DNA from: Ariolimax columbianus
Lineage: Eukaryota > Mollusca > Gastropoda > Stylommatophora > Arionidae
DNA length: 64,000 bases
Assembly: GCA_036924085.1 (NCBI GenBank)
Contig: JAVGWX010000007.1
Location: 35,860,953 to 35,924,952 of the forward strand
Direction of reading: 5' to 3'
Shown: piece after piece, positions 43,668 to 55,379 of the stretch
Layout of the letters: each line of letters begins with the position of its first letter
Position numbering within the stretch: the first letter of the stretch is position 1
Notes under the pieces: model-generated
Seen by the model: only the letters and a program-made list of their open reading frames with translations
The model's database searches: none
Told to the model about the DNA's origin: nothing
Program-made: the position numbers and the translations under genes

Positions 43668-45425
43668 ACCTTTTCTTCTTCTTTGTGTTCGGTTACCTAT
43701 GCTTGTTTTATGCCAACAGATGGACCGCCTCCAAGAAGTGACACGTCAGTCGCAGGTCCTCAATGGTTTCCCACAGTTTGTCTTGTATGTTTCTTTCCTT
43801 GGGCCAGGTCTTCTCACGAGAGTTTTGGTGCAGTGAACACGTTAGCAGGATGTGTTCTGGAGTCTGGCGTCCTCTCTGACATGTGCATTGTGCAGTCTGT
43901 GCTGCTTTCATTTTGTGCATGTGTACATTTAGTCTGTAATGACCTGTTCTGAGACGAAAATTTGTGGTATACTGTTTTTTATTCAGTCTATTGATTGGGT
44001 CCTGTGGGTATTTGCTGTTTGTTCTCTGTTGTTTATATTTTTTGTTAATGTGTGCCTTGACTTCTGGCGGTGACACTGGGTGGGTAAATTGTTCTCTTTG
44101 TCTTCACTCCCTGTTCAGTCTGTCCTCCCATTCATTCCCAGGTATTCTGCAATGAGCTGGTATCCACCGGAGGGTGATTTTATTGTGGTCTGAGAGTTTG
44201 TTTAGTTGGCATATCAGTTCCTCTCCATACTATTTCGTGGTTCTCTTTGTGTGGCCTGCAAAATGTCCATGCAATAGTTTGACTGCTTCAATTATTGCCT
44301 ATTGTTCTGTTCTTAGATTTGTCGAGGGCTCTCCGGCAGCACTTGTTTTCCTATAACGGTTCCATCCTGTAGAAGTTTGACGAGTCCCGCCCCTCTTTTC
44401 CTCAATGCTTTCTCTGATGATCCATCTGTGTAGACGTGCATGCACATGGGTTGAAGATAGGCGTCTCCAATATGCTTTAGGTTTTTATTTCTCTCAATGC
44501 ATGGTCTGATTCTTCCCCCTTTATATCGATACCTGATATTTTCGCTTCCACCGTGAAGTTGGGCTGTTGGTCTGTATTTTCATATTCCTGTATCATTTCC
44601 CATGACGTTGGAAATTTTGATATGATGTCAATGTTTATTGCTGTAAGGGTTTTTGATAGATGATTGAAGCGTGTTCTTTTTATGCGGTTTTTTGTTAATT
44701 CATTTACTTTTCCCTGCATTGTATGTTTATTCATACGCTTGTATTGTTCTGCCAGGCTTAGTATTTTTCCTTCTCTGCGCTCACTGAGGCTCTGGAGGCC
44801 GGCTACCGCCTCGAGTTCACTGATTGGGGTGCTTCTTAGACCTCCAGTAATAATTCTGAGTCCGGTATTCTGTGCCCTGTCTAGTTTCTGTAGGTTGGTC
44901 TTTGCCACTATTGCATAGGCACGCATTCCGTATTGCAGTGTTGGCCGTACGTATCCAGTGTAGACCTGTCTGACTGTGTTTGCATCTGCGCCCCAATTTG
45001 TCCCTACCAGTTTTTCCATCAGCCTTAGTCTGAGTGTGGCCTTCTTTTGAGTGTCCTCTATGTGTGGGCCCCATGTTAATCTTCTGTCATATCTCATTCC
45101 TAGGTATGTAGGATTGTTTTCTCTAGGAAGTAGGCTATTTTCTAAATATAGGTCGATCTGCTCTGGCTTTGTAGAGAGCGAGAAGAGTGTTGAGAGGGTC
45201 TTGCTTTTGTTTATTGTGACACCCCATGAGTCTGCCCATTTCTGTACTGCATTGACTGATTCCAGCATTCTTGCTTCTGTCTGGGTCCATATGGCCAGGT
45301 CGTCCGCATGAAGTGCCTTGTGGATGTGTGGTCTAAACTAGTTTGGCAGATCATTAATGAAGAGGATAAACAAGGTAGGGGATAGTGATCGTCCCTGGGG
45401 AAGTGTTTCAGTCTGTTAAGATGGA
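43668..45425 (-). mobile_element. I/Nimb/jockey-like LINE, RT to 3' end
   Basis: The minus strand has a frame-broken LSPTLFILFINDLPN-type segment and ADDLAIWT (motif C) near 45290-45400. A 263-codon frame follows (44477-45268) with KWADSWGVTINKSKT, YLGMRYDRRLTWGPHI and IITGGLRSTPISELEAVAG. Broken RNase H text covers about 44080-44470. A final frame (43708-44076) has NFRLRTGHYRLNVHMHKMKA, CTCQRGRQTPEHILLTC and LWETIEDLRLT. The 3' end is GAACACAAAGAAGAAGAAAA at 43670-43690. At 1.75 kb it is one of the longest LINE copies in the window. Confidence 0.85.
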
Positions 45426-45590
45426 CTCGCATATCGGTTAACCCCTCTCCGTCCCAACGCAGCGGAGTAACAAGGAGCTCTAGTTTAGTCTGCTAAGCAG
45501 TAAATCCTCATCCCTGCTACATCCAGCTGAGGTCAGAACTGGAATCTGCACAGGGACATTCAACCATGTAGAAGTACTGTGGGGTCCTTA
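45405..45590 (+). mobile_element. SINE family E fragment
   Basis: GATGGACTCGCATATCGG, CTGCTAAGCAGTAAATCCTC and CCCTGCTACATCCAGCTGA match the minus strand of 24190-24345. It lies between the LINE start at 45425 and the CR1/L2-like remnant that follows. Confidence 0.6.
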
Positions 45591-46090
45591 TCATAGAGTG
45601 GTTATAGACATGATAGAGAGGACACAAAGAAGAGCTACAAGAATTATCGTCGGATTCCAGAATTATAATTATGAGAAGAGACTTAGAAAAACTGGTCTGC
45701 AGTGCCTAGAACAGAGGAGAATTTGAGGTGACTTAATACAGGTTTATAAATTAATCAATGGAAAATATAAATTAGACTACCAAGTTTTTCAAAGTTCAAC
45801 CGACTACAAGAACTAGAGGGCATAGATACACATTAACTAAAGAAAGGTCTACATTGGATATTAGGAAATATTTTTTTAGTCAGAGAGTGGTGAATGCTTG
45901 GAATGCATTGCCACAGAACAGAATGTGGTGGAGGCAGGGTCACTTAAAGCATTAAAAAATAGATTGGAGAATCACAATCATTTTTAGTATCTGTGGAGTC
46001 AGTAAACTGGTTGTATGCACTTTGTAGAGTTTTCTAAATCAGTATAATGAAGTTAAGTTAAGTACAGGTCGACAACAACAACAACAAAAA
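45560..46090 (+). mobile_element. CR1/L2-like LINE, C-terminal end and 3' tail
   Basis: Broken plus-strand frames give LEYCGVLI, IIMRRDLEKL, TTRTRGHRYTLTKERSTLD and IRKYFFSQRVVNAWNALPQ. These match the classic CR1/L2 ending with T.TRGH, R.D.R..FFS.R.V..WN.LP and LK.FK.RL. The 3' tail (46010-46090) contains ACTGGTTGTATGCAC and AAGTTAAGTTAAGTACAGGT and ends in a CAA/AAT run. SINE family E shares this tail. Confidence 0.85.
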
Positions 46091-46099
46091 TAAATAAAT

Positions 46100-46945
46100 T
46101 TATTGATTCAAGTTACAACAATTGAATTCCTTATTTGGCTACATGTATGACATATGCCTGTATCACTTTAATCTTGCTTCTTCTTTGAGCATGTCACTTT
46201 GAGTGCACAATCTTCACCCCAATTTTTCTTGTATTGATCTAAAGATCCATACTCTGTATGCTTTTTATTCCCGATGATTAGATGATACATATAGCTTGGT
46301 GATACTGGCATGGGGCTTAAACAGAGTGTGCCTATCTAACACCACTTCATCATTCATCTATCTGGTTCCTCTTATATATGGTTATGAGCAGCAAATATGG
46401 CGGCAAACTGGCTGCGGGTCGAACATTGAACTAGTTTATTATGGATGCCGCCATTTACCACGATTTTGCCTGGAATTCACACTTGTGGACGACTTTCACT
46501 TGTGTTCATGGAAACATGTTGTTGTTTTCCATTTGGACTAGTTAATTCGTTAACTGTTGGCATTTTCTTCCCTCCGATTATCCTAACATAGACATTGACT
46601 GACTATATGAAATAGTACTACGGTTAAACATGTGTCGTGTTTTCATGGTATAGTACACACGGTTTAAGTTCATGAGATTGGCTTCCTTCGCCCTAGCTGC
46701 AGTCAGTGTCGGCTTTGGTGTGACTGAAAATCAGGCAAAGAACTATAATGTACATCGCCCGGGAGAGATTGGGCCCTGCCCAGTTAGCAAGATGCCCAAT
46801 ACACATCACACGATAGATGTCATTCCCTCCTCCATTGAGGACTATTGCCTTGCGAGATACCTGTTTGCGGTAATGGTTTTGGGAATATAGACCCTGAGGT
46901 AAAATCTGCATCCTGTGTTATCTCCAGTTGTCTCAATAATGTCTT
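46100..46945. other. Stretch without recognised gene
   Basis: A 72-codon plus-strand frame at 46672-46890 begins with a hydrophobic stretch but has no recognisable domain. No promoter or exon boundary supports it. Confidence 0.4.
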
Positions 46946-47110
46946 GTCACTGCCCAAAGGTAGCTCAGGACGAGAGAATGAGGTTGACAAAAGGCGCAGT
47001 TTCTTTTTCACTTTAATCCAAATCACGGTGCAAGTCACCCATTTCTGCAGATACAGCAAGACAAAAGACGGCTGAACAGAGAAAGTGGTTTTCATCACAA
47101 ACAAACATCA
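46946..47110 (+). other. Empty-site relative of the SINE insertion at 24174
   Basis: AAAGGTAGCTCAGGACGAGA, GAGGTTGACAAAAGGCGCAG and CACTTTAATCCAAATCACGG match both flanks of the SINE at 24174-24531 but run on without an insert. This is a repeat of unknown nature with one filled and one empty copy in the window. Confidence 0.75.
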
Positions 47111-47119
47111 ATCAATCCT

Positions 47120-48580
47120 CTTGGTACCTATGACCTCATGGTGCTCTCCATCTAGTCCTATTGTGGACCATCCTCTTCAGCTCCACCTATCAGTCCTCAG
47201 CTACATTGACCTCTTCTTTCACTGTTTTTAACCATGTGTGTACTGGTCTTTTCATTGTATCTTTCCCTGTTGGTCCAATCCAGCACTTGTTTAATTATAC
47301 TGCCAGGTTTCATTTTAAGAGTGTGTTCTATACATTTCCAATTTCTATCCACAATCCCCCGATGTATTGGTTGTTGTCTTGATCTATGTTAAAATTCTTT
47401 GTTTGCTATTGCCACTGTTTATCCAATACAAAGTATGCAAACAAAGACATCTGTCGATGGAGATCCGCAGGCTGGACGTGATACAGTCATGTACCAAGTT
47501 TTCGAACCACGTTTTATTTATTTATGTATATCATGTTATCATATACTTATTTTATTTTCCATGTTCGGCAACCTCACAAAGCATTGGACCAGAAATCAGC
47601 CACTATGGAAGTTCTTTCGATTGCCGCCAAGAAATCCACCAAAGTACACTGTCTTGCATTCTTGGACAGTTCTACAGATGTTGTACAGATGTTCAGGATC
47701 TTGGATGGCTCAGCATTCACAGAAATCATGGACCACATATTCCCATTTTTTCCACTTCGATCTACACTTGGAAACTCCTGGTCTTAATCTGTTTAGGGTT
47801 CCTACATAGGGTATGGCATGTTATGCACTGGTGCAAGTTCTTTGATCTCCATCCATTCCTCATCATATCTTTGACGCCATTTTTTGGTGCAATCTTGCTC
47901 AGGTTTCTGGTCTGTAAACTTGTACAGCTTGCAGGAAACTTTTCCTTGATTTCAGTTGTCCCTTCTAGATTATATTCAAAAAGGGGTATCTCTGATCAAA
48001 GGACTGCTTTTTCCTTTCAACTTCTGATGCGACCCATCTCCTGATTTCTGATGGTGCAATAGACACAGCAATTACAGCGATTGCATAAACTTTTCCCATT
48101 TTATATTGGCTAAAGGCCTCATGTTACAACGTGACATGCCTCATTTACTGCTGCATCGACGTGTCTTGTGTGTGCTGACTCATTCCATACTGGCATGGCA
48201 TATACTGCTGCAGAGATACACAGTGCGAGGGTTGATGTATGCAACACTGTTGGTGATGTTCCCTATGCCATGTTTTTCAACTTACACAGTATGCTATTTC
48301 TTGCACTGACTTTTTGCTTCAACGCCTTATAAGGTGTTACTTGTAGGACAATAATAGGTATGTAGGTGTATCATTATGTTCAAGTTCATGTCCCTGCCAA
48401 TTAATCTGAATTTTTATTCTCGTTTCTCAGTTCTTCAGGTGAAACGCACATACCTGAGTTTTGCTAGAGTTAATTTTGAGATGATTGTTCTTATAGTATT
48501 GAGACAATCTGTTGTCTTTAAGTGAGTTTCAGCTCGACTTCATCTAACCACTTTCCTTGCTGTTGTGTTGTCTGCATATA
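47120..48580 (-). mobile_element. LINE, RT end to C-terminal finger, decayed
   Basis: Reading the minus strand from 48580: YADNTT (motif C relic), YYKNNHLKINSSKTQVCAFH, NWQGHELEHNDTPTYL (48340-48500), WRQRYDEEWMEIKELAPVHN near 47830-47880, TLNRLRPGVSKCRSKWKKWE, YVVHDFCEC and QDPEHLYNIC near 47660-47800. Then GPTGKDTMKRPVHTWLKTVK near 47200-47280 follows. The NRLR.G...C finger matches the fragment at 12885-13160. Frame breaks throughout. Confidence 0.75.
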
Positions 48581-48584
48581 TGAA

Positions 48585-48930
48585 CTATTACAGTTGACAA
48601 ATCCTGTCAACACTGGCAACCACATGTAATCTCATGAACAGAACATATATGATGTACCAAAATGTTAGGCAACGTTCAAATAAAAATCAAACCTGGAAAA
48701 TAGTTTGATACCTTTAATGTTGAATCTCAACACTAAATACCCACAATTAAGAGCAAGTAAAAATGACATACTAGAAACATCTTCATGGCAAATCAGGTAA
48801 GTAAATATTAAACATGAAGCGAATTCAAAACCCATTAAGACAGAATGACTATTACCGATACAAATCTAAAGTGAAAGACAGTCCCATAGCAGATGTATCC
48901 ATTGAGGAAGGAGTATTGGCAACTTTACTG
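48585..48930. other. Stretch without recognised features
   Basis: Short AT-rich interval; nothing recognisable. Confidence 0.4.
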
Positions 48931-48934
48931 CATG

Positions 48935-49095
48935 AGGTCTCAGTTTTTGTTTGGTGGTGTGAGCAGTTCCCCTCCTTGCTGAATTGCTTTCATTAACTAT
49001 CAGAGTCAGGTACCAATTTGGAGCTGGGTAGACTGTAAAGCAGCATGCCTAATTTTGTCCCTTTTTTCTTTGAGGCCAGATCGACAACCCCTAGC
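48935..49095 (-). mobile_element. SINE family C fragment
   Basis: Contains CAGGTACCAATTTGGAGCTG and GGTAGACTGTAAAGCAG, the central block of family C as at 56465-56500. Confidence 0.4.
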
Positions 49096-49106
49096 CACTC
49101 TGTGAT

Positions 49107-49495
49107 AGTTCTTCTCCGTCTTATTTCAACATTTAACACTCTTCTTCTCCGTCTTATTTCAACATTTGACACTCTTCTTCTTCATCTTATTTCAACATTT
49201 GACACTCTTCTTCTTCATCTTATTTCAACATTTGACACTCTTCTTCTTCATCTTATTTCAACATTTGACACTCTTCTTCTTCATCTTATTTCAACATTTG
49301 ACACTCTTCTTCTTCATCTTATTTCAACATTTGACACTCTTCTTCTTCATCTTATTTCAACATTTGACACTCTTCTTCTTCATCTTATTTCAACATTTGA
49401 CACTCTTCTTCTCCGTCTTATTTCAACATTTGACACTCTTCTTCTTCATCTTATTTCAACATTTAACACTCTTCTTCTTCATCTTATTTAAACAG
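49107..49495. repeat. 33-bp minisatellite, about 12 copies
   Basis: CTTCTTCTTCATCTTATTTC followed by AACATTTGACACT repeats every 33 bp with few changes (some CTCCGTC for TTCATC). The 11-codon period leaves long repetitive frames such as LLLHLISTFDT with no gene support. Confidence 0.93.
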
Positions 49496-49499
49496 GTTT

Positions 49500-50040
49500 G
49501 AAAGATAAGTTGGTTGTTTCACTTTGTTAGTAGCCACACCATTGCAAAGAAAAGTATCATTGCACTCTGAAAACATATTCACCAAACAACAGAAAAGAAA
49601 ACCAAACTAATATGTACTCTGAAATTGAACCCTGTATAAGATGAGTTAAAACATGTATCCAGCTGCAACAAGTTTGTTGACATTTTGAAAGTTGTGTGAT
49701 ATGTACGGATTACAGTCACAAATAAAGTATCAAGACAAAATTGAATCCACTGTTATCATGAGGTCTCCCATAGAACTGCTCACAAACTCTAAGAAACTTG
49801 TATAATGTATATAATAACATATTGGGTCAGACAGAAATATCTGATATTTCAATATAGAATGGCTTCTTGTTTTATTTGACCAACATTTAGAGAATCTTGA
49901 TTTTGCACATGACCATTTTCATCATATAAACAACATGATATATTGCATAAATATTAAATAAAGAATAATCAACATGAATATCTCACATAAAAAACAAATT
50001 AATCAGGAAAATGACAAATAATTGAAGTAATAAAAGCATA
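49500..50040. other. AT-rich stretch without recognised features
   Basis: Nothing recognisable on either strand. Confidence 0.45.
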
Positions 50041-50049
50041 ATCTAGCAT

Positions 50050-50472
50050 GTCCTTTATAGAACGTCACTCCCGTCACAGTCTGTCTGAAACTCGTTCCCT
50101 TGCAAAAACCCTTGCCTCCACCACAGTCATACCCAGGAATTCCTGGATGTTTTGGTGCCATCGTCTTCTTGGTTTACCACTGCCTCTTTTGCCTGGCACC
50201 ATACCTTCCATCACCGTTCTCTCAAGACCGTTGTGTCTCTTGATGTGACCAAAGTATTTACATTTTCTGGCCATAATGGAATTGATAAACCAGTTCTCCT
50301 CCATGCTCAACTCTTGCCAAATGTCTACATTTGTCTTTTTCTCTGTCCAGGGTATTCTGAGGATCTTTCTGTAACATTTTGACTTGAAGGATTCGATTCT
50401 TTGTCTGGATGTTTTGGTAATCGTCCATGATTCACTGCCATAAGATGCCATAGGAAAAACACAGACTCTCAA
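50050..50472 (-). mobile_element. RTE-like LINE 3' end (alpha subfamily), best copy
   Basis: One open minus-strand frame gives FPMASYGSESWTITKTSRQR, CYRKILRIPWTEKKTNVDIW, ENWFINSIMARKCKYFGHIK, GLERTVMEGMVPGKRGSGKP and WHQNIQEFLGMTVVEAR. This is the region after the RT domain up to the C-terminus. Related 3' ends are at 2640-3425, 11165-11425 and 61690-62035. Confidence 0.8.
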
Positions 50473-50499
50473 GACTTTTACTTTTGACTACAAAAGAGT

Positions 50500-51095
50500 A
50501 CACAAGGATTTTTTTTAAAGGGTGATAATTAAAAAAAATTATATATAAAAAGATTATATAGTTGTCAGGCAATGTGCTGATGACATGTACAGCTTCGTGT
50601 GTCTGGAAAGTTGGACTAACAAATATGGAGGATCTTACCAGGACATCAAAGTCACATTTTGTCAACAGCTTGTCTAGATCAATAACCCATCAATAATGAT
50701 GAACATTTTTAAATGCCAATCAAAATAAAATGTAATAATTGATAATGTTTCTATCATACAACTTTGAAAGAAAACAATAATTCACGCAAACCGGATTCAA
50801 ACCAGCAACCCAAGGATTTCTAAATTTTCCATGGCGAGAATTATGTGTATTGATGATATGAGTGGATGTTGAGAATCACGTGGTACTGTGACAGACAAAT
50901 GGTGGCAAATGCCAGAATTATGAGATTGGATATGGAACTGAACAACTCTCTCCTAGCTACTACTGCACCTATAACAATAGAATATGTAATTACAGGTCAT
51001 GAGGAAGACCTTAAAGAAGATGCGTAGTTGACATAATAGAAATGCTATGACAACATTGGCTTACAACAATCAACCAAACATACTTTGCTAAAGTT
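50500..51095. other. Stretch without recognised gene
   Basis: A tRNA-like GGATTCAAACCAGCAACCC near 50791 may be an old SINE head. Otherwise nothing. Confidence 0.35.
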
Positions 51096-51099
51096 AAGA

Positions 51100-51920
51100 A
51101 ACTTTGGCTCCCTATAAAGCTTTCAGCAAAAGTGGACTGAAAAAGACAGTAAAATGAAATATGGTTGTTTAAAACATAAATGTAAAATATCTTTTATTTT
51201 ATGGCTGTGAATGGTGGCATGCCACCTTCTTTTTCTTCTTTGATCAACTGATGATGTGCTTCTAGCCCTGTGAGGTTCATGAAGGTTCACTATGCATTTC
51301 AGGTCTGCCGGTCCTCCACAGCCTTTCAAGCATAGTCACTCCCCCAGATCAGATACTTTTTGGTCTGCATAAGTTGGACAGTCCTGTAGGATATGTTCTG
51401 GTGTTCCACAATCGCACGTGGCTGTGTCTCTCAGATCAATTCTGTGGAAGTGAGCCTCGAGTCTACAATGTCCCATTCTGAGTCTGAAGGTCTGTGTTTG
51501 CCCATATCTGCCATGTTTGTCAAAGCTGTCATTTTCCAGCTTGTAATCTTGGTGGTCTCTTCATTTCGCCCTCATGATCATTTTATGAGTGTCTTTACTT
51601 TTTTTATAGCTCTGTGGATGACAAGTCTGCGCGAGCCGTCACGGCCGACTTTTGCAAGGTCACTTGCCTTCTCATTTCCAAGGATCCCATAGTGGGCCAG
51701 AATCCACTGTAGGACTAAATCTGTTTTTGACTGGACTAGCGTCTCAGTTCCCCTCTCAATGCATTATAGAATTGGTTTACTTCCCATAGGGGCACAACAA
51801 TGTTTGAGTTGTCAGCCAGGCCACTAGCCACTTTTGCTGCGCCATCTCCCCCCTCTCTCCATGCACACAAAGTTTGTTGTTTTAACCTATTGGAGACGGA
51901 GCTTAATAATGGTTTAACTG
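51100..51920 (-). mobile_element. RNase H and finger end of an I/Nimb/jockey-like LINE
   Basis: From about 51720 the minus strand reads LQWILAHYGILGNEKASDLA (RNase H end), then frame-shifted text, QTFRLRMGHCRLEAHFHRID, DTATCDCGTPEHILQDC and CPTYADQKVSDLGE. It ends with LHEPHRARSTSSVDQRRKRR. The order is the same as at 57620-59378 but clearly a different, older subfamily. Confidence 0.75.
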
Positions 51921-52392
51921 CCTAAAAGATGGAGCCATTTCTAGGAAATAAAAAGAGGACAAGAGTGATGTTTTTGAAAAAAAAGTAACAAATAGCTAGG
52001 AATAAATATAGAAAAGTATATATATTCTTGGAGACTGCTGTTTATTCACTATTTATACTGTCATTTATATCACTGTCAGTAACATCTGACACAGAAACAT
52101 CATTTAAATCTGAGTCACTCAATATCTCATTAACAACAACATACCAACAAATTTAATATAATTCTCACACTCCTGTGAAAACTTACAAGGGACTGCCATT
52201 TAAATGCTAGAATGCCAAAGAAATGAAATAGATCATTTGATTGGCTGATACTATTTTTAGTTAGTGTAGAATGTTACCACACTCATCCACATCATTCACG
52301 ACCACACACAGCAAATAACATAGCATGCAGCAGGTGCCATATTTATTATATCATACTCATACAACAACTATTCAAGTGAGTGCAATGAAATT

Positions 52393-52988
52393 GCAGTGAA
52401 GAGGGATCGAAGCCAGAGGTAATTGCAAGAATAGCACAAACAACAGCGGCGCTGACTCGGCTGAAACCTATATGGTAAGACAAGCGGCTCGCCCTCGGCA
52501 TAAAAGTTAGACTAATGCGCTCTTTGGTGCTATCAATATTTCTATATGCCTGCGAGACCTGGACCATTACAGCAGATATCCAGGGCAGAATACATGCAAT
52601 GGAAATGAGGTGCTATAGAACACTCCTAAATGTTACATATAAAGATCGTGTCACGAATGTAGAAATGTGTCAGAGAGTTTAAGACGCTATTGGTCCTTTT
52701 GAAGATCTGTTCACAGCTATCAAAAGACGAAAGATGGCCTGGTGCGGGCACGTCGCGAGGTCCAACGGAATTACCAACTCGGTACTCTTTGGTTCCATAC
52801 CGGGACAGAGAGTGCGAGGACGTCCAAGGAAGTGATGGGTGGACAACATCACTGAGTGGTCAGGCCTTCGTCCCGGTGAGATACGACAGGCGGCAACAGA
52901 CAGAGAGGGATGGGGCGTGGGATTTTGGGAGTGTCTTCATGTGTGCCCCAACGACCTGATGGGTTACGGGATGAACTGAACTGAACTG
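52393..52988 (+). mobile_element. RTE-like LINE, 596 bp, inserted in an LTR with 9-bp duplication
   Basis: Flanked by AATGAAATT at 52384-52392 and 52989-52997, with LTR sequence on both sides. Plus-strand frames give RSLVLSIFLYACETWTITAD, IQGRIHAMEMRCYRTLLNV, TYKDRVTNVEM, IKRRKMAWCGHVARSNG, VRGRPRK, WVDNITEWSGLRPGEIR and AATDREGW, the usual end of an RTE-like LINE. The 3' tail is repeated CTGAA. A stop after VEMCQRV and a frameshift near 52833 inactivate it. Confidence 0.88.
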
Positions 52989-54085
52989 AATGAAATTACA
53001 AACAATACAAGAAATTCAAGTTATCTAAATAGATACATGGAGTTTATAAGCACAAGCTATTGATGTTGCTCCCAACTAGTCCAACCCAGTTCTAGCCGCA
53101 CACCCCCCTCCCCTTATCTGCACCCTCAACACAGTCAAAAACTCGTCCTCACGTTCGTATTCTGTGACACTCAGATCCCCTCAGGCAAGTGATCTGGACA
53201 TAATACATTCAATATATTCAACTTATACTCACTTATGATCACACACTCAATCGATCTGCGTATACACACGCTCTGGAACATACATCGTTCCCTCGGTGTC
53301 TACACACACCACACACACATCTAGATCTCACCTAGTCGATCTGTACACTTGCGTAACTCTTCAGAACATACATCGTTCCCTCTGTGTCTACACACACCAC
53401 ACATACATCTAGATCTCTCTTAGACACAGGGCGGCCAACACACACCTTATAGATGGACTGGCCAAGACTCGAAGGCGTATGTTGGTTCAGTGAACCTGTT
53501 CTCACACATTCGTAAAAACAGCCAATCAATCACTCTTCTATTAAGTCGGCGAGCTAAACAGACTCCAAGCTAAATTCTGTCTGTCTCTCTCTCTCTCTCC
53601 ATGGCCAGTCTGCTTGAGCTAAACTTTGTCTAGTATTATATAGTCTCAAGCAGTATCAGAGCTGTCCAATGGAATCTCTGGGGGATGGCCTCTGTCTGTC
53701 ACTCATCCCACACTACCCAAATCGAAACACCAGTGGTCAGCACCTAGCCTCTACCTGTCTAGACTCCTTTCCCCCAACCCCGTTTTCCATTGTTCACTTA
53801 GTATCGAGACGGTGAGTGACCTTGGCATAGTTACGAGACGGAGAGTGACCTTGGCACACATTCAGGTACCTTTGTTCTCAGAGTCGCCGACCACATCATC
53901 CCTGCCCTAAACACTCATGCTCTGACTGGAACTGTTACATTACCTGAGTATGATATAATAAATATGGCACCTGCTGTGTGTTATGTTATTTGCTGTGTGT
54001 GGTCTTGAATGATGTGGATGAGTGCGATAACATTCTAGATAGAATAACCTCAGTGGAAACCTGGACTCTGCTACACATCATTATT

Positions 54086-54103
54086 TGGTGCCGTGACCAG
54101 GAT
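54086..54103 (+). promoter_or_regulatory. Second copy of tRNA-His-like primer-binding site
   Basis: TGGTGCCGTGACCAGGAT, identical to the 18-mer at 5353-5370 on the other strand, just past an LTR end (CTACACATCATTATT). An ATG 48 bases further on (MDSGDENCGHLADG) opens only a short frame. Confidence 0.7.
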
Positions 54104-54564
54104 GTGAGAGGGGTTGTAAACAGGAGTGGTGTTTACATTATGGATAGTGGAGATGAAAATTGTGGTCATTTGGCAGATGGAAAAAATGACCATCCATGTT
54201 CCAGTCTGTAGTTTAGAGAGGTAATGTAACAGTTCCAGCCAGAGCATGAGCGTTTAGGGCAGGGATGATGTGGTCGGCGACTCTGAGAACAAAGGTACCT
54301 GAATGTGTGCCAAGGTCACTCTCCGTCTCAACACTACGCCAAGGTCACTCACCGTCTTGATACTAAGTCAACAATGGGGTTGGGGGTCTAGACAGGTAGA
54401 GGCTAGGTGCTGACTACTGGTGTTCCGATTTGGGTAGTGTGGGATGAGTGACATTGGAGAGTGACCTAGGTACACATTCAGGTACCTTTGTTCTTAGAGC
54501 CGTGACTACATCATCCCTGCCCTAAATGCTCATGCTCCGGCTGGAACTGTTACATTAACCATAC

Positions 54565-55035
54565 AGAAGTGTTCTTTCTCAGGGCTGATGGTTCGACCCG
54601 CTCGTCTTTTTCGCTAATGTATGTTGGGTCGAACATCGGCCTGTGTCATCCTCAAAAGGTTAATCATGTACACGATTTTTCCTTGTCAACAAAACACATT
54701 TCCACAACCGAGTACTTGAATATGTTTTCAGGGAAAAGACAGTACAAATATTTGAAGAAAAAAAATGTATATTCACCTATATTCTATAAACTTCTTAATG
54801 AATAACAAACGAATAAATGTGCTACATTCCAGAGAAATGAATACAAATCAACGGAAGATTAATGTTACCATGGCATTAAAAATAAATAAAAGACCCGGGA
54901 TTTCTCAATTACTGATACCACAAAGTTTATTTATTACAAGTGCCTGTAATTGTATTTTTTAAACAAAGAACTACTTTCTGCAAAAAATTAAACCCTCTGA
55001 ATGTATGAGTATGGTAATATATAATCAGATGACAA
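54565..55035. other. NUDT22 downstream region
   Basis: AT-rich. On the minus strand AATAAATAAA lies at 54926-54935, about 105-115 bases past the NUDT22 stop, and is a likely polyadenylation signal. Confidence 0.5.
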
Positions 55036-55040
55036 AACTA

Positions 55041-55248
55041 TCACAGTTTTGTCAAACCATGTGCAACGGCAAAGACAGTTAAGTTTCCTTTTGCTGAAGG
55101 CGCCATTTTTTCCCATAATACCTGTTTCTGTGTTTCCAAAGTAGCAATTTCATCCACAGAAACAAAGGTGATGTTTGTTGATTCATCTGCTTCTTGTTGA
55201 TTACCCTGCCTGTAAAGAGCTCTGACATCATCACTTGAAAGGGAGCAC
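55041..55248 (-). CDS. NUDT22: NUDT22, coding exon 3 (C-terminus)
   Basis: The acceptor reads CTACCACACAG just before 55248. The first base completes an Arg codon begun in exon 2, after which CSLSSDDVRALYRQG follows; vertebrate NUDT22 has CSLTSEEVRKHY at the same place. The exon ends with ITFVSVDEIATLETQKQVLW and EKMAPSAKGNLTVFAVAHGL, matching the family's E.MW..L.PSAKGA. end, then a stop at 55041-55043. The exon is 208 bases long and phase-compatible with exon 2. Confidence 0.94.
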
Positions 55249-55379
55249 CTGTGTGGTAGATGCACAATTTTTGAAAATGAGCCAACAACATGAATTGTAA
55301 CGTGAGCATTGATTCAATTTCTGAACACAAATGATCAATTAAAATTATAATTTAGGGACAATCAATCAATGAAAACCCT

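Larger units (their letters stand above)
52255..54560. mobile_element. Rearranged cluster of LTR-retrotransposon pieces
   Basis: Pieces of the LTR seen at 5371-6505 lie in both orientations. The minus-strand LTR starts at 53940 (TGTAACAG) and runs to about 53000, continuing at 52380-52262 beyond a LINE insertion. A plus-strand LTR 3' end (53945-54079) is followed by a primer site at 54086-54103. A plus-strand LTR start is at 54225-54452 and a minus-strand one at 54440-54554. Arms 53699-53940 and 54225-54453 form an imperfect inverted repeat of about 230-240 bp. Confidence 0.7.

Noticed and set aside
46672..46890. Short protein with signal-peptide-like start
   Set aside because: Only 72 codons, no domain, no upstream signals, and opposing frames of similar length overlap it.
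47367..48044. 225-codon plus-strand frame
   Set aside because: The opposite strand carries ordered LINE motifs over the same interval, so the plus frame is a shadow.
49045..49501. Leucine-rich repetitive frames of 148 and 111 codons
   Set aside because: Produced by the 33-bp array; two frames are open at once and neither resembles a leucine-rich-repeat protein.
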